NCBI RefSeq assembly: GCF_030719295.1
Contig: NZ_CP120997.1
Span: 3,108,001 to 3,172,000, forward strand
Direction: 5' to 3'
DNA: 64,000 nucleotides
DNA from: Streptomyces sp. Mut1
GTDB lineage: Bacteria; Actinomycetota; Actinomycetes; Streptomycetales; Streptomycetaceae
The position numbers and the translations under genes were made by a program. Shown one piece after another: positions 1 through 7,486 of the stretch (positions are counted from its first letter, which is position 1; each line of letters begins with the position of its first letter). The notes under the pieces were generated by a model. That model was not told where the DNA came from and made no database searches. It saw nothing but the letters and a program-made list of their open reading frames with translations.

Positions 1-252
1 CTCCGGCAGCGGTCCGTACACCTCTTCGTAGGCGGTGACCCAGGCGATCGGGCCGTGGCCGTTGTTCGCGACGTGACGGATCGGCCGGCCGGCACTCTCC
101 TGGCACAGGGCCTCGTAGGCCGGGGTGCCGAGCAGGTCGTGCCACGCCTTGTCCACAGCCGGGGAGAACATCTCCGGTGCGCTCTGGCCGTTCTTGAAGC
201 GTTGGCCGGTGATGGTCAGGAACCGGCGCAGCTCGGTCGTTGCGGTGCTCAT
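1..252 (-). CDS. hypothetical protein, 3' end outside the window
   Basis: Reading leftwards from an ATG at 252, the frame stays open to the window edge and gives 84 residues beginning MSTATTELRRFLTITGQRF. The N-terminal part is helical and mixed-charge; around residues 60-80 it has an aromatic/acidic stretch (AWVTAYEEVYG). I do not recognise a named domain. It lies downstream of, and in the same direction as, the DUF5753 regulator operon, but a 190-base gap with a possible promoter separates it. Since the C-terminus is missing, length and function cannot be judged. Confidence 0.6.
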   Translation of the reverse strand, partial: MSTATTELRRFLTITGQRFKNGQSAPEMFSPAVDKAWHDLLGTPAYEALCQESAGRPIRHVANNGHGPIAWVTAYEEVYGPLPE

Positions 253-386
253 GGTGGTGCCCCTCTCGGTGTCGAGTGGTGCTCGCCCCATCCCGGATGG
301 GAACAGGGGCGGTGCCTGGTGGTGCCGTACGCCGCGCACCCGGGGTCCGTTGGTGCGCGTACGAGGCGGGCGTGGCACTGGGTTCG

Positions 387-416
387 ACGCTACGGATGCC
401 ACCGGTCGAGTCTCAA
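387..416 (-). promoter_or_regulatory. possible promoter of the leftmost gene
   Basis: On the minus strand TTGAGA and TAGCGT are separated by 18 bases, a reasonable match to a vegetative actinobacterial promoter. It would start transcription about 125 bases before the ATG at 252. Sequence match only. Confidence 0.3.
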
Positions 417-441
417 CAAGGTTGCGGATAATTGCGGAACT

Positions 442-1290
442 TCACTCCAGGACGTCGATCGCGGCCCGGATGAGGTCGCGGGCCGCGTCGCCGTAGACGG
501 CCATCTTCGCCAGGCCGGTGAACGCCTTGGCGTAGTCGGCGAGCTCGCGCGGCTGCTTGACCTTGATCTCCGCCGTCAAAGTCTCCACCACGGCGGTGGT
601 GTCGTCGTGGAGGTAGAACGCCTCCAGCGGCCACACGGTGCGTTGCGCGGTGAACGGAATGATCCCCAGCGAGACGGAGGTCAGCGGCATCACCGTCAGG
701 AGGTGACGCAGCTGGCCACGCATCGCCTCGGAGCCGGCGGTGCGGTAGCGCAGGACCGCTTCCTCCATGAGGACGACGTAGCGGTGTCCGCCCTCGTAGA
801 GGAACCGGGAGCGGGCGACGCGGGCGGCGACCGCTTCGGCCACGTCGTTGGGGGTGCCCTGGAAGGCGGTGATCTGCTCCATGAGGGCGGTGGCGAAGCC
901 GGGCGTCTGGAAGAAGCCGGGCGGGACGTTGGAGACGTAGGCCCGGCAGACGCGGGTCTGTTCGTGCAGGGTGTTCCAGTCCTGCTGGACCTTGCGCATC
1001 CCGTCCTTGTGCAGGCGGCGCCACTCCAGATACATGGAGTCGACGGCACGGGCGGTGGCGATGAGGTCGTCAGCCTGGTCGTCCGCGTCGCACGCCGCGC
1101 ACCAGGCGCGGATGTCCGCGTCGGAGGGCGGCGCGTCGCCCTTCTGGATGCGGGTGGTCTTCGCGGGGTGCCAGCCGCACCGGGCGGAGAGGTCCCTCCC
1201 GGTGAGGCCGGCGTCCTTGCGCAGGTGCCGCAAGCGTACGGCCAGCGCCTCACGCGCTGCCTGCGCACTGGACGACGGGGATGCGGTCAC
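442..1290 (-). CDS. helix-turn-helix regulator with DUF5753 (WhiJ/Scr1 type)
   Basis: This 282-residue protein has an XRE-type helix-turn-helix at about residues 15-70, including RLRHLRKDAGLTGRDLSARCG, followed by a long C-terminal DUF5753-like domain (about 95-280) with the typical LMEQITAFQGTP and SLGIIPF segments. Proteins of this build are numerous in Streptomyces; WhiJ is the best studied and affects development, usually together with small DUF397 or DUF6879 partners. The GTG start at 1290 lies 16 bases downstream of the DUF6879 gene, so the two are probably cotranscribed. Which genes it controls cannot be told from sequence. Confidence 0.88.
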   Translation of the reverse strand: MTASPSSSAQAAREALAVRLRHLRKDAGLTGRDLSARCGWHPAKTTRIQKGDAPPSDADIRAWCAACDADDQADDLIATARAVDSMYLEWRRLHKDGMRKVQQDWNTLHEQTRVCRAYVSNVPPGFFQTPGFATALMEQITAFQGTPNDVAEAVAARVARSRFLYEGGHRYVVLMEEAVLRYRTAGSEAMRGQLRHLLTVMPLTSVSLGIIPFTAQRTVWPLEAFYLHDDTTAVVETLTAEIKVKQPRELADYAKAFTGLAKMAVYGDAARDLIRAAIDVLE

Positions 1291-1306
1291 GGGGGTGCTC
1301 AGGGGC

Positions 1307-1852
1307 CTAGACGGTGTACTTCACGTGCGGGATGCCGCGCTCCCACACCGTCTCGAAGGCGGCGTGGCACAGCGCGACGGCGACCGGATCGGTGGTGCGC
1401 TCCTTGCCGTCCGATGCCCAGTCGCCGGTGCCGGTGAAGTGGTGGAACTGCACAAGACGGCCGTCAAGAAGCCAGAAGTCGTTACCGGGCAGCGGAATAT
1501 CGGAAGCACGACGACGGGACAGCCAGCGCACGTCCTCTCCGGCCCGGAGGTTGAGCGGCGTGATGGCGTGCTCGTAGCGGATGTAGTCGGTGACCGGCTC
1601 GGAGACGATCCGTGCGCGGCGCATGACCACGCCGCGGGCGACCGCGTCCGTCACGAGCGGCATCCACTGGGGCCAGAACGAGCGGACGGGGTCGAGGTTG
1701 GGGACGCCGGTGCGCAGGAAGGCGGCGTAGTCATCCGTCTCGTCGCCGACGGAGTACAGGTCGCGCATCTCCAGGTGGTACGCCGTGTGGTGGGTGTCGG
1801 CGAGCAGCTCAGCGAACGTCGCGGTGTTCAGCTGCTGCGCGTTCAGCGGCAT
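1307..1852 (-). CDS. DUF6879 family protein
   Basis: A 181-residue soluble protein with features I associate with DUF6879: an N-terminal helix with AFRTG-like motifs (FLRTGVPN), a central RRARIVSEPVTDYIRYE segment, and a C-terminal NDFWLLDGRLVQFHHF stretch. These proteins are habitually encoded beside DUF5753 regulators in Streptomyces; the molecular role is not known to me. A strong AAGGAGG ribosome site precedes the ATG at 1852. The start overlaps the 3' end of the upstream small gene by 44 bases, and the DUF5753 regulator follows 16 bases downstream, suggesting a three-gene operon. Confidence 0.85.
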   Translation of the reverse strand: MPLNAQQLNTATFAELLADTHHTAYHLEMRDLYSVGDETDDYAAFLRTGVPNLDPVRSFWPQWMPLVTDAVARGVVMRRARIVSEPVTDYIRYEHAITPLNLRAGEDVRWLSRRRASDIPLPGNDFWLLDGRLVQFHHFTGTGDWASDGKERTTDPVAVALCHAAFETVWERGIPHVKYTV

Positions 1853-2087
1853 CGCACGCCTCCTTGAGAATCTGCACCATGCGGAACGGAAACCGAATCA
1901 CCCGCTCATGCGGCGGGATACCCGTCTTGTGGCCGGCCACCCACTCGGTGGAGCCGATCAGGGCCTTGAGGAGGACATCGGCTTCCTCACCCTGGAGGAC
2001 CAGGTCCGCGCTCTCCTCTTCCACCCACACCGTCGGTGATCCCTCGCCGCCGGTGTTCGGGTCGATGCCGACGAACCGTAACGTCAT
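1809..2087 (-). CDS. small hypothetical protein heading the DUF6879/DUF5753 operon
   Basis: Starting at the ATG at 2087, preceded by AGGGGAG, the frame gives 92 residues (MTLRFVGIDPNTGGEGSPT...). An in-frame extension upstream to 2243 is possible, but the composition there is not protein-like. The protein has a short beta-rich N-terminus (VGIDPN, TVWVEEESADLVLQ) and a helical C-terminus ending in a charged EACDAAERAAAEH helix. I recognise it only as a frequent neighbour of DUF6879/WhiJ-like genes. Its 3' end overlaps the DUF6879 gene, which argues for translational coupling. Confidence 0.72.
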   Translation of the reverse strand: MTLRFVGIDPNTGGEGSPTVWVEEESADLVLQGEEADVLLKALIGSTEWVAGHKTGIPPHERVIRFPFRMVQILKEACDAAERAAAEHRDVR

Positions 2088-2252
2088 CACGTACTCCCCT
2101 TGGGTCGGGTTGCGCGTAGTTGCGAAGACCGTCCCGTAGGCCGCGACCGGTGTCAAGGGCGCGTCCGGGAGCGGGCACGGGCTGCGGATCGGCACGAAGT
2201 CGTCGGAATGCTCGGCACGCCGCGTCCGGCCAGTGACGACCATGACGCCCAG

Positions 2253-2395
2253 ATGTGGTTCTCGGTGGTCACCGACGCCCCGTACTACTCCGGGAAACGC
2301 AACGTCACGGCATGAACGTTCGGGTCCTCACCGATCCGCTCGGCCGACTGTTGTGGGCGTCCCCCGTCCTGCCCGGGTCCGTCCACGACCTGACT
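2253..2395 (+). pseudogene. remnant of a DDE transposase (IS fragment)
   Basis: One frame reads FSVVTDAPYYSGKRNVTA and stops; the next frame continues HGMNVRVLTDPLGRLLWASP and then LPGSVHDLT. Together these match the core of DDE-superfamily transposases of IS5-like elements, in which YYSGKHKRHGMNVQVLADPFGRLLWASPALPG-like text is continuous. A frameshift lies near 2310 and no start, catalytic surroundings or terminal repeats survive, so this is a decayed fragment of about 140 bases. Confidence 0.65.
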
Positions 2396-2520
2396 CCTCG
2401 GGCCGGACGCCCGGCGGCCGGCGGACCGGGCACGGTACGCGGGCGTCAGCCCTCGGGTGGTCCGCAGGAGGGCCGCGGCGCCCCGTCCCCGGACCGGGCG
2501 GCCACGACCGCCCCCCGGTC

Positions 2521-4473
2521 TCATTCGACGTCGGGCAGGTGGTGCGACTCCAGGGCCCGCATGGCGTGCGACGCGTTGAACGGCAGGATCGTGACGACGA
2601 CGTGCGGCAGTTGGTCCAGCGTCCGTGCCATCTTCTCGCCGGTGCCGCGGTGGAGAAGCTTGCCGAGCGCGTTGGCGTACATCCGCCGGGGGACGAGCAC
2701 GGTCAGGGACGTGTCCTCACCCTCCGTGGTGCGGACGGCGAGTTCCCGCATCGCGTGCCGCAGCCGGCGGTCGGGGCAGTCCACCAACTCCAGCTCGACG
2801 GAGGTCGCGGAGGTCGACGCCCAGCGGGCGGACAGCCGGACCGCATGCGCCCCGTCGATGACGAAGTGCACCGCGCGAACGTTGTCGGGCCGCAGCTCGT
2901 GCGCGTACCGCAGGGCCTTCAGCGTGGCCAGGTCCAGCGTCTCGACCAGGACGAACACCTGGTGGTGGTGCGTACGCGGCCGGTCGGCGCCCTTGGGCAG
3001 CCGTCCGAGTGCGGCGGCCTCGCGCCGGTACTCGCGGTTGATCCGGATCAGCGCCCAGACCCCGAGCGGGAAGATCACGACGACCAGCCAGGCGCCTTCG
3101 GTGAACTTCGTGACGGCGAAGATCAGCACGACGGCGGCGGAGACGGCCGCAGCGAGCGCGTTGACGACGATCTTCGGCCGGCGCAGCGGCTCGCGCCTGC
3201 GCAGGTGGTACGCGGTGAGGCCGGCCCCGGCCATGGTGAAGGCGGTGAACACACCGATCGCGTAGAGCGCCACGAGCCTGTCCACGCTGGCCCCGGTGAC
3301 GAGCAACAGGGCCAGCGAGAGAGCGGCGAGCGTGACGATGCCGTTGGAGAAGGCCAGCCGGTGCCCGCGCCGGGTCAGCACCCGAGGCAGAAACCGGTCC
3401 TGGGCGACGAAACTGGCCAGGAACGGAAACCCGGTGAACGGTGTGTTGGCACCGGTGTAGAGGACCAGCGCCGTCGCCAGCTGTACGAAGACCAGGCCGG
3501 CCGTCGCCACCGCCCCGTTCCCGAAGGCGAGCCTCGCCTCCTGTGCGATCACGGTCGGGGTTCCGTCGGTGTACGGGACGGCGTGGGTGAAGTGCGCGAG
3601 CGTGGAGACGCCCAGGACCAGAACGGCGAGCACGCAGCTCATGACGACGAGGGTGCGCCGGGCGTTGCGGCCCTGCGGTTCACGGAAGGCGGAGATGCCG
3701 TTCGAGATCGCTTCGAGCCCCGTGAGGGACGAACCGCCGTTGGCGAAGGCGCGCAGCACGATGAAGAGGGACGCGCCGTAGAGCCAGCCCCCCTGGGGGG
3801 TGCCCGACGGAACGACACCGGCGGCCCCCAGGTCGGCGTGCGGCAGCCCGCCCATGAGGCCGCGCACGCCTGCGACGAGGAAGACCAGGCCCATCGCGGC
3901 GATGAAGAGGTAGGCGGGCAGCGCGAACATCCTGCCCGCCTCGCGAATCCCGCGCAGGTTCCCGTACGCGAGCAGCACGATCACCACGACGGAGACCGGC
4001 AGTTGGAGGTGGTCAAGACCCGTCCAGCCGTTGCCCGCCAGATGGGCGAGTGAGATCAGCGCGTTCGTGCCCGCCGACACCTGGACGGCCACGGTGACGA
4101 TGTAGTCCACGAGCAGCGCCACGGCGGCGACCTGCGCGACGTTCGGCCCGAAGTTCTCCCGGGCCACCACGTAGGAGCCGCCGGCCCGGGTGTAGATCGA
4201 GACGACATCGCTGTAGCAGAGCGTCAGGAGCAGCAGGACCGCGAGGATCGCGCCGGTCACCGGCATCACCAGGGTGAAGGCCGCCGCCCCGACCACCGGC
4301 ACCAGGACCCTCAGCATCTCCTCCGAGCCATAGGCCGACGAGCTGATGCAGTCGGAGGCGAGCACGCCGAGGGCCGTCCGGTTGCTCAGCTTCTCCTCGC
4401 CGACGCGTTCGGTGGTGAGCGGCTTGCCGAGAAGCCGCCGCTTGACCCGGTACATCGGTCGTTCGAGAGTCAT
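2521..4473 (-). CDS. KimA-like APC-superfamily permease, probable K+ importer
   Basis: A 650-residue membrane protein with about twelve hydrophobic segments (roughly 35-480) and a soluble C-terminal region of about 150 residues. The N-terminus (YRVKRRLLGKPL, SDCISSSAYGSEE, RAGGSYVVARENFG) closely resembles Bacillus KimA (YdaO), a high-affinity proton-coupled potassium importer whose cytosolic tail is inhibited by c-di-AMP. An amino-acid substrate, the older annotation for this family, cannot be excluded. I chose the ATG at 4473 because MTLERPMYRVKRR aligns with KimA-type starts, while the upstream extension is low-complexity. I looked for a c-di-AMP riboswitch before the gene and saw none. 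Confidence 0.85.
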   Translation of the reverse strand: MTLERPMYRVKRRLLGKPLTTERVGEEKLSNRTALGVLASDCISSSAYGSEEMLRVLVPVVGAAAFTLVMPVTGAILAVLLLLTLCYSDVVSIYTRAGGSYVVARENFGPNVAQVAAVALLVDYIVTVAVQVSAGTNALISLAHLAGNGWTGLDHLQLPVSVVVIVLLAYGNLRGIREAGRMFALPAYLFIAAMGLVFLVAGVRGLMGGLPHADLGAAGVVPSGTPQGGWLYGASLFIVLRAFANGGSSLTGLEAISNGISAFREPQGRNARRTLVVMSCVLAVLVLGVSTLAHFTHAVPYTDGTPTVIAQEARLAFGNGAVATAGLVFVQLATALVLYTGANTPFTGFPFLASFVAQDRFLPRVLTRRGHRLAFSNGIVTLAALSLALLLVTGASVDRLVALYAIGVFTAFTMAGAGLTAYHLRRREPLRRPKIVVNALAAAVSAAVVLIFAVTKFTEGAWLVVVIFPLGVWALIRINREYRREAAALGRLPKGADRPRTHHHQVFVLVETLDLATLKALRYAHELRPDNVRAVHFVIDGAHAVRLSARWASTSATSVELELVDCPDRRLRHAMRELAVRTTEGEDTSLTVLVPRRMYANALGKLLHRGTGEKMARTLDQLPHVVVTILPFNASHAMRALESHHLPDVE

Positions 4474-4769
4474 ACGGCCATCAGACCCAGTGGCCGCCCC
4501 GGAGGCGGCACGCACCGCCGCCGGGCCCGCGAACATCCCCCCGGCGGCCCCCACCGGCCCCCGCAGGCCCCGCGCCGGGCCCTGTCCCCGCTGCCCGGGG
4601 GCTGCTCCTTCGGCTCCCCCCTGCGGTGAGCGGCATTTCCCGCGGCGCCCAACCCATGTCAATGAAAACGCAGTTGGGCCATTAGCTCACGTTTCCCTCA
4701 ATTCCATGGCCCGCCTGCTCCGCCCACGCATAGTCTCCCACCGAGGCCTGAGAAGTCAGGTCGTCTTTG

Positions 4770-4787
4770 CACTGGCAGATGCCAGTG
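4770..4787. promoter_or_regulatory. perfect inverted repeat before the secreted-protein gene
   Basis: CACTGGCA-GA-TGCCAGTG is a perfect 8-bp inverted repeat 17 bases before the TTG start and immediately before the GGAGG ribosome site. It could be an operator or a 5'-UTR hairpin controlling ribosome access. A second, weaker repeat (CCTGA gaag TCAGG) lies at 4746-4759. Confidence 0.45.
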
Positions 4788-4804
4788 AAACGGGAGGAAG
4801 TACA

Positions 4805-5239
4805 TTGAAGAAGCGGATCGTCCAGGGCGTGGCAATCGGTACTGCCGCGCTCGGTCTCATCGTCGCTTCCGGCACCGCGGCCCAGGCCGCTCAGACCGGC
4901 AAGGGGAAGGCGTACGGCGGCTGCACCAATTCCGTCACGCTCTGGCGCAAGGGCTCCACGGTGTACGCCAACGCCAAGATGACGTGCAAGAAGAAGGGGC
5001 TCATCCTGCGCCCCACGGTGGCGCTGTCCGGGAACAACGGGAAGACGTTCAAGTCGAACGGAAAGGCGTGCCGCAAGGCGAAGACCTGCACCACGCCCAC
5101 CGTTTCCGTGAAGGCGACCAAGGGATGGACCTACCGCGCGTCGAATTCCGGAAACGCCACGCTCGCCATTCTGGGTGTGGACGACTACTTCTGGCCCACG
5201 TCGAGCGTCGCCCACACCACGTACAAGGCGAAGAGCTGA
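4805..5239 (+). CDS. small secreted cationic protein
   Basis: From the TTG at 4805, placed 7 bases after GGAGG, the product is 144 residues. It begins with a Sec signal peptide (LKKRIVQGVAIGTAALGLIVA, cleavage probably after AQA near residue 29). The mature part is lysine-rich, small and beta-prone, with four cysteines (GGCTN, MTCKK, KACRK, KTCTT) likely to form two disulfides. It ends VAHTTYKAKS. I do not recognise the family; small disulfide-bonded secreted proteins of this kind are common in Streptomyces. It is monocistronic, with a strong terminator 17 bases after the stop. Confidence 0.8.
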   Translation: MKKRIVQGVAIGTAALGLIVASGTAAQAAQTGKGKAYGGCTNSVTLWRKGSTVYANAKMTCKKKGLILRPTVALSGNNGKTFKSNGKACRKAKTCTTPTVSVKATKGWTYRASNSGNATLAILGVDDYFWPTSSVAHTTYKAKS

Positions 5240-5255
5240 ATACGCGTTCGCTTCC

Positions 5256-5290
5256 GTAACGGCCTGCCGATTTCTCCGGCAGGCCGTTAC
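5256..5290 (+). terminator. Rho-independent-type terminator
   Basis: GTAACGGCCTGCCG and CGGCAGGCCGTTAC form a perfect 14-bp stem around a 7-base loop, followed by GGCTTTCC. It ends the secreted-protein transcript and may also serve the converging anti-sigma-type gene. Confidence 0.85.
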
Positions 5291-5345
5291 GGCTTTCCCG
5301 TGGACGACCACGGCCACGACCACGGCCGCCGTGACGACTGCGGCC

Positions 5346-5786
5346 TCAGCGGGCTCCGCCTCCCCCGCTCAGCAACCCCGCCCCGCCTGGCCGGAGAACC
5401 GCGCGGCTTCTCGGGGCCCGCAGCTCGCACCACACCGTCTTGCTGTACGGGGCCTGCTCCACGCCCCAGCGCATGGCCACGGCGTCCACCAGCTGGAGCC
5501 CCCGCCCCGACGTACCCTCCGGCCCCGCCTCGCGGAGCGCCGGCCACACGGTCGGCGCGGGATCGCTCACCGACACCCGTACCCGCCCCGTGTGCGTCGC
5601 GCTCACTCGTAACGTCACCGGCGTGCGCTCCCCCACATGCGTGATCACGTTGGACAGCAACTCGCTGACGCACACCACGAGATCGCCCGTGTCGTCGCCC
5701 GCGAACCGCGCCCGCAGTATCCGCCGCACCTCCGGCACCGCCCGGGGGACCGCCAGGAACTCCCACGTCAGCGGCAGCCCGCTCAT
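5346..5786 (-). CDS. RsbW-like ATP-binding protein (anti-sigma-factor type kinase)
   Basis: A 146-residue protein with the GHKL ATP-binding fold of the RsbW/SpoIIAB group: N box with E42 and N46 in SELLSNVITH, G1-type SDPAP near residue 75, and GTSGRGLQLV at 91-100. Streptomyces encode dozens; classical members phosphorylate anti-anti-sigma proteins or bind sigma factors, but many sit, as here, in WhiJ-like clusters with unknown targets. The gene overlaps the upstream 66-88-residue protein gene by 4 bases, so they are translationally coupled. The last 25 residues are Gly/Arg-rich and may be disordered. Confidence 0.88.
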   Translation of the reverse strand: MSGLPLTWEFLAVPRAVPEVRRILRARFAGDDTGDLVVCVSELLSNVITHVGERTPVTLRVSATHTGRVRVSVSDPAPTVWPALREAGPEGTSGRGLQLVDAVAMRWGVEQAPYSKTVWCELRAPRSRAVLRPGGAGLLSGGGGAR

Positions 5787-5992
5787 CCCCCCGCCGCCTC
5801 GCGCAGCACCTCGGCCAGCCGGCGGGCGGTCTCCGTGTTGCAGTTACCGAGCGCGACGAGAGGCGGCCTGGACGTCCAGCCGGCGAGCGTCAGCGGGTCA
5901 ACTCCGAGTGACGGCAGCGTGATTTCGTGCGCCTTGAGCGCCGCGCGCAGTGCGTCGATGTCGGGGCCGATGTCGTACGGGGCGTGGTCCAT
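5783..5992 (-). CDS. small hypothetical protein of a WhiJ-like cluster
   Basis: From the ATG at 5992 the product is 69 residues; an earlier in-frame ATG at 6049 would add 19. I prefer the shorter form because the added residues (MRQRVRCSSQQATERW) look like untranslated leader and GGTGG lies upstream of 5992. The protein is helical, with DIDALRAALKAHEITLPSL followed by LALGNCNTETARRLAEVL-like text (actual: LVALGNCNTETARRLAEVLRE). Such proteins typically accompany RsbW-like/DUF397/DUF5753 genes. It is divergent from the regulator at 6110 and coupled to the anti-sigma-type gene. Confidence 0.72.
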   Translation of the reverse strand: MDHAPYDIGPDIDALRAALKAHEITLPSLGVDPLTLAGWTSRPPLVALGNCNTETARRLAEVLREAAGG

Positions 5993-6109
5993 GAGGGCCG
6001 TCCACCTTTCGGTTGCTTGCTGTGACGAACACCTCACACGCTGCCGCACGGACCTCTACCTTGAAAGGGGATTCCGCTCCACGGATATGCATGTGAAAGG
6101 CGGTCAGCG

Positions 6110-6961
6110 GTGGCCACACGCAAGGAGATCGACGGCTCGGCGGGGGTCCCGCAGTTCTACGGGAAGGAGCTCCGCTTCAAGAGGGAGGAGGCGGGCCTGA
6201 CCCTGGAGGGGCTGACAGAGGGCAGCTTCTTCAGCATCACGTTCCTGAGCGAGGTCGAGCACGGCAACCGCCGGATGCCGCCGGAGCTTGCACAGCATGT
6301 GGACCGCGTACTGCGGACGGACGGGTTTTTCAGGCGCCGTTGTGAAGATGTACGCGGAGCCAAGCAGGGAGCGCACGCCTCGTTCTTCGCGGGCGTAGCG
6401 GAGGTGGAGGTCCGCGCCCGGACCATCTACGAGTGGTCGGGCACTCTGGTCCCGGGACTCCTCCAGACACCGGCCTATGCGCGCGCCGTCATCCAGGCCA
6501 CGCACCCTCTGGACACGCCGGAGGAGGTGCAGGCCAAGATCGACGTCCGGCAGGAGCGGGCCAAGCTGTTCGACAACCCCAAGAAGCCCGAGTACTGGGT
6601 GGTTCTGCACGAGTCGCTGATCCGCCACCCCCTCCTGGAGCCGGCCGAGATGGCCGAGCAGCTGGATCACATCGCCGCCTTTGTGCGCAGCCGTCGCGTC
6701 GTTGTGCAGATCCTTCCGTGGAACGCGGCCACCCGCCCCATCAGTGAGCTGCCGCTGCTGCTCATGGACTTCGATGACGAACCGCCGCTGCTCTACACCG
6801 AAGGTCCTTACCACGGTCAGACCATCGACGATCCGGGGCTCGTTAAGCAGTACCGCAGGGCATACGATCGTTTCAGGGCCGCCGCGCTGCCGCCAGAGGT
6901 GTCCCTCGCCCTGCTGGAGAAGGCGGCTGAGGAGTACCGGCATGGCCAGCACCACCCTTGA
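6110..6961 (+). CDS. helix-turn-helix regulator with DUF5753 (WhiJ-like)
   Basis: This 283-residue regulator has an N-terminal XRE-type helix-turn-helix (about 18-70: LRFKREEAGLTLEGLTEGSF, FLSEVEHGNRRMPPE) and a DUF5753 domain (about 100-278: IYEWSGTLVPGLLQTPAYAR, VVLHESLIRHPL, VVVQILPW). It starts with GTG at 6110. A TTGAAA hexamer at 6060 could be part of its promoter. With the coupled DUF397 gene downstream and the divergent RsbW-like pair upstream, the locus has the layout of the abaA/whiJ-type clusters of Streptomyces, which influence differentiation and antibiotic production. The target genes are unknown. Confidence 0.88.
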   Translation: MATRKEIDGSAGVPQFYGKELRFKREEAGLTLEGLTEGSFFSITFLSEVEHGNRRMPPELAQHVDRVLRTDGFFRRRCEDVRGAKQGAHASFFAGVAEVEVRARTIYEWSGTLVPGLLQTPAYARAVIQATHPLDTPEEVQAKIDVRQERAKLFDNPKKPEYWVVLHESLIRHPLLEPAEMAEQLDHIAAFVRSRRVVVQILPWNAATRPISELPLLLMDFDDEPPLLYTEGPYHGQTIDDPGLVKQYRRAYDRFRAAALPPEVSLALLEKAAEEYRHGQHHP

Positions 6962-7214
6962 TCTCAGCGCCGCACGCTGGCACAAGAGCAGCTACAGCAA
7001 CGGCTCTGGCGGCAACTGCCTCGAAGTGGCCCAGGACTTCGCTGGCTGGCGCAAGAGCAGTCACAGCAATGGCGATGGCGGTAACTGCCTCGAAGTGGCC
7101 GACGGCCACCCCGGTCTCGTCCCCGTCCGTGACTCCAAGCGGCCCGACGGGCCCGCCCTCATCCTGGGCGCCGCCGCTTGGGCACCCTTCATCGAGAGCG
7201 TCAAGGCCGCCTGA
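6942..7214 (+). CDS. DUF397 protein with a duplicated core motif
   Basis: A 90-residue protein whose start lies 20 bases inside the upstream regulator gene. DUF397 normally has one WxKSSYSNGxGGNCVEVA motif followed by VRDSKxPDGPAL. Here the first half is present twice: residues 12-30 (ARWHKSSYSNGSGGNCLEV) and 35-53 (AGWRKSSHSNGDGGNCLEV), then one VPVRDSKRPDGPAL at 60-73. The repeat period is 23 residues (69 bases) and the two DNA copies remain very similar, so the duplication is recent. DUF397 proteins act with DUF5753 regulators; the mechanism is not settled. Confidence 0.9.
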   Translation: MASTTLDLSAARWHKSSYSNGSGGNCLEVAQDFAGWRKSSHSNGDGGNCLEVADGHPGLVPVRDSKRPDGPALILGAAAWAPFIESVKAA

Positions 7215-7236
7215 CGCAACAGCCACCACGCAGACA

Positions 7237-7265
7237 GAGCGCGCCCGGTCCGACCGGGCGCGCTC
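7237..7265 (+). terminator. strong hairpin terminator after DUF397
   Basis: GAGCGCGCCCGGT and ACCGGGCGCGCTC form a perfect 13-bp stem with a 3-base loop, followed by TTCTC. It separates the regulator operon from the lectin gene. Confidence 0.8.
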
Positions 7266-7486
7266 TTCTCGGTCCTGGCCCCATCGCAGAAGACACCGCT
7301 GCCAACTCACGGCCTTCCTCGGCGTGTTCGCCTTCCTTTATCAGGTCATGCGGCGATTGGATGAGGATTGATCCACTCCGCCCCTCCTCAACTCGCCCCG
7401 AAGGCCCCCGTCCACTGGTACGGGACCGCCCCTTCGTTCCAGGGCGCTCCTCGGGGCTCGACCTCATCTTCAAGGAGCACAGCCGC

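Noticed and set aside
2233..4053. 606-codon open frame opposite the permease gene
   Set aside because: It is a GC-rich antisense shadow; its composition is Arg/Gly/Asp/Gln-rich and has no domain, while the permease has clear helices and motifs.
4474..4804. c-di-AMP (ydaO) riboswitch upstream of the KimA-like gene
   Set aside because: The conserved GACAGCTAACC-like and GGTGAATC-like blocks are not visible on the minus strand.
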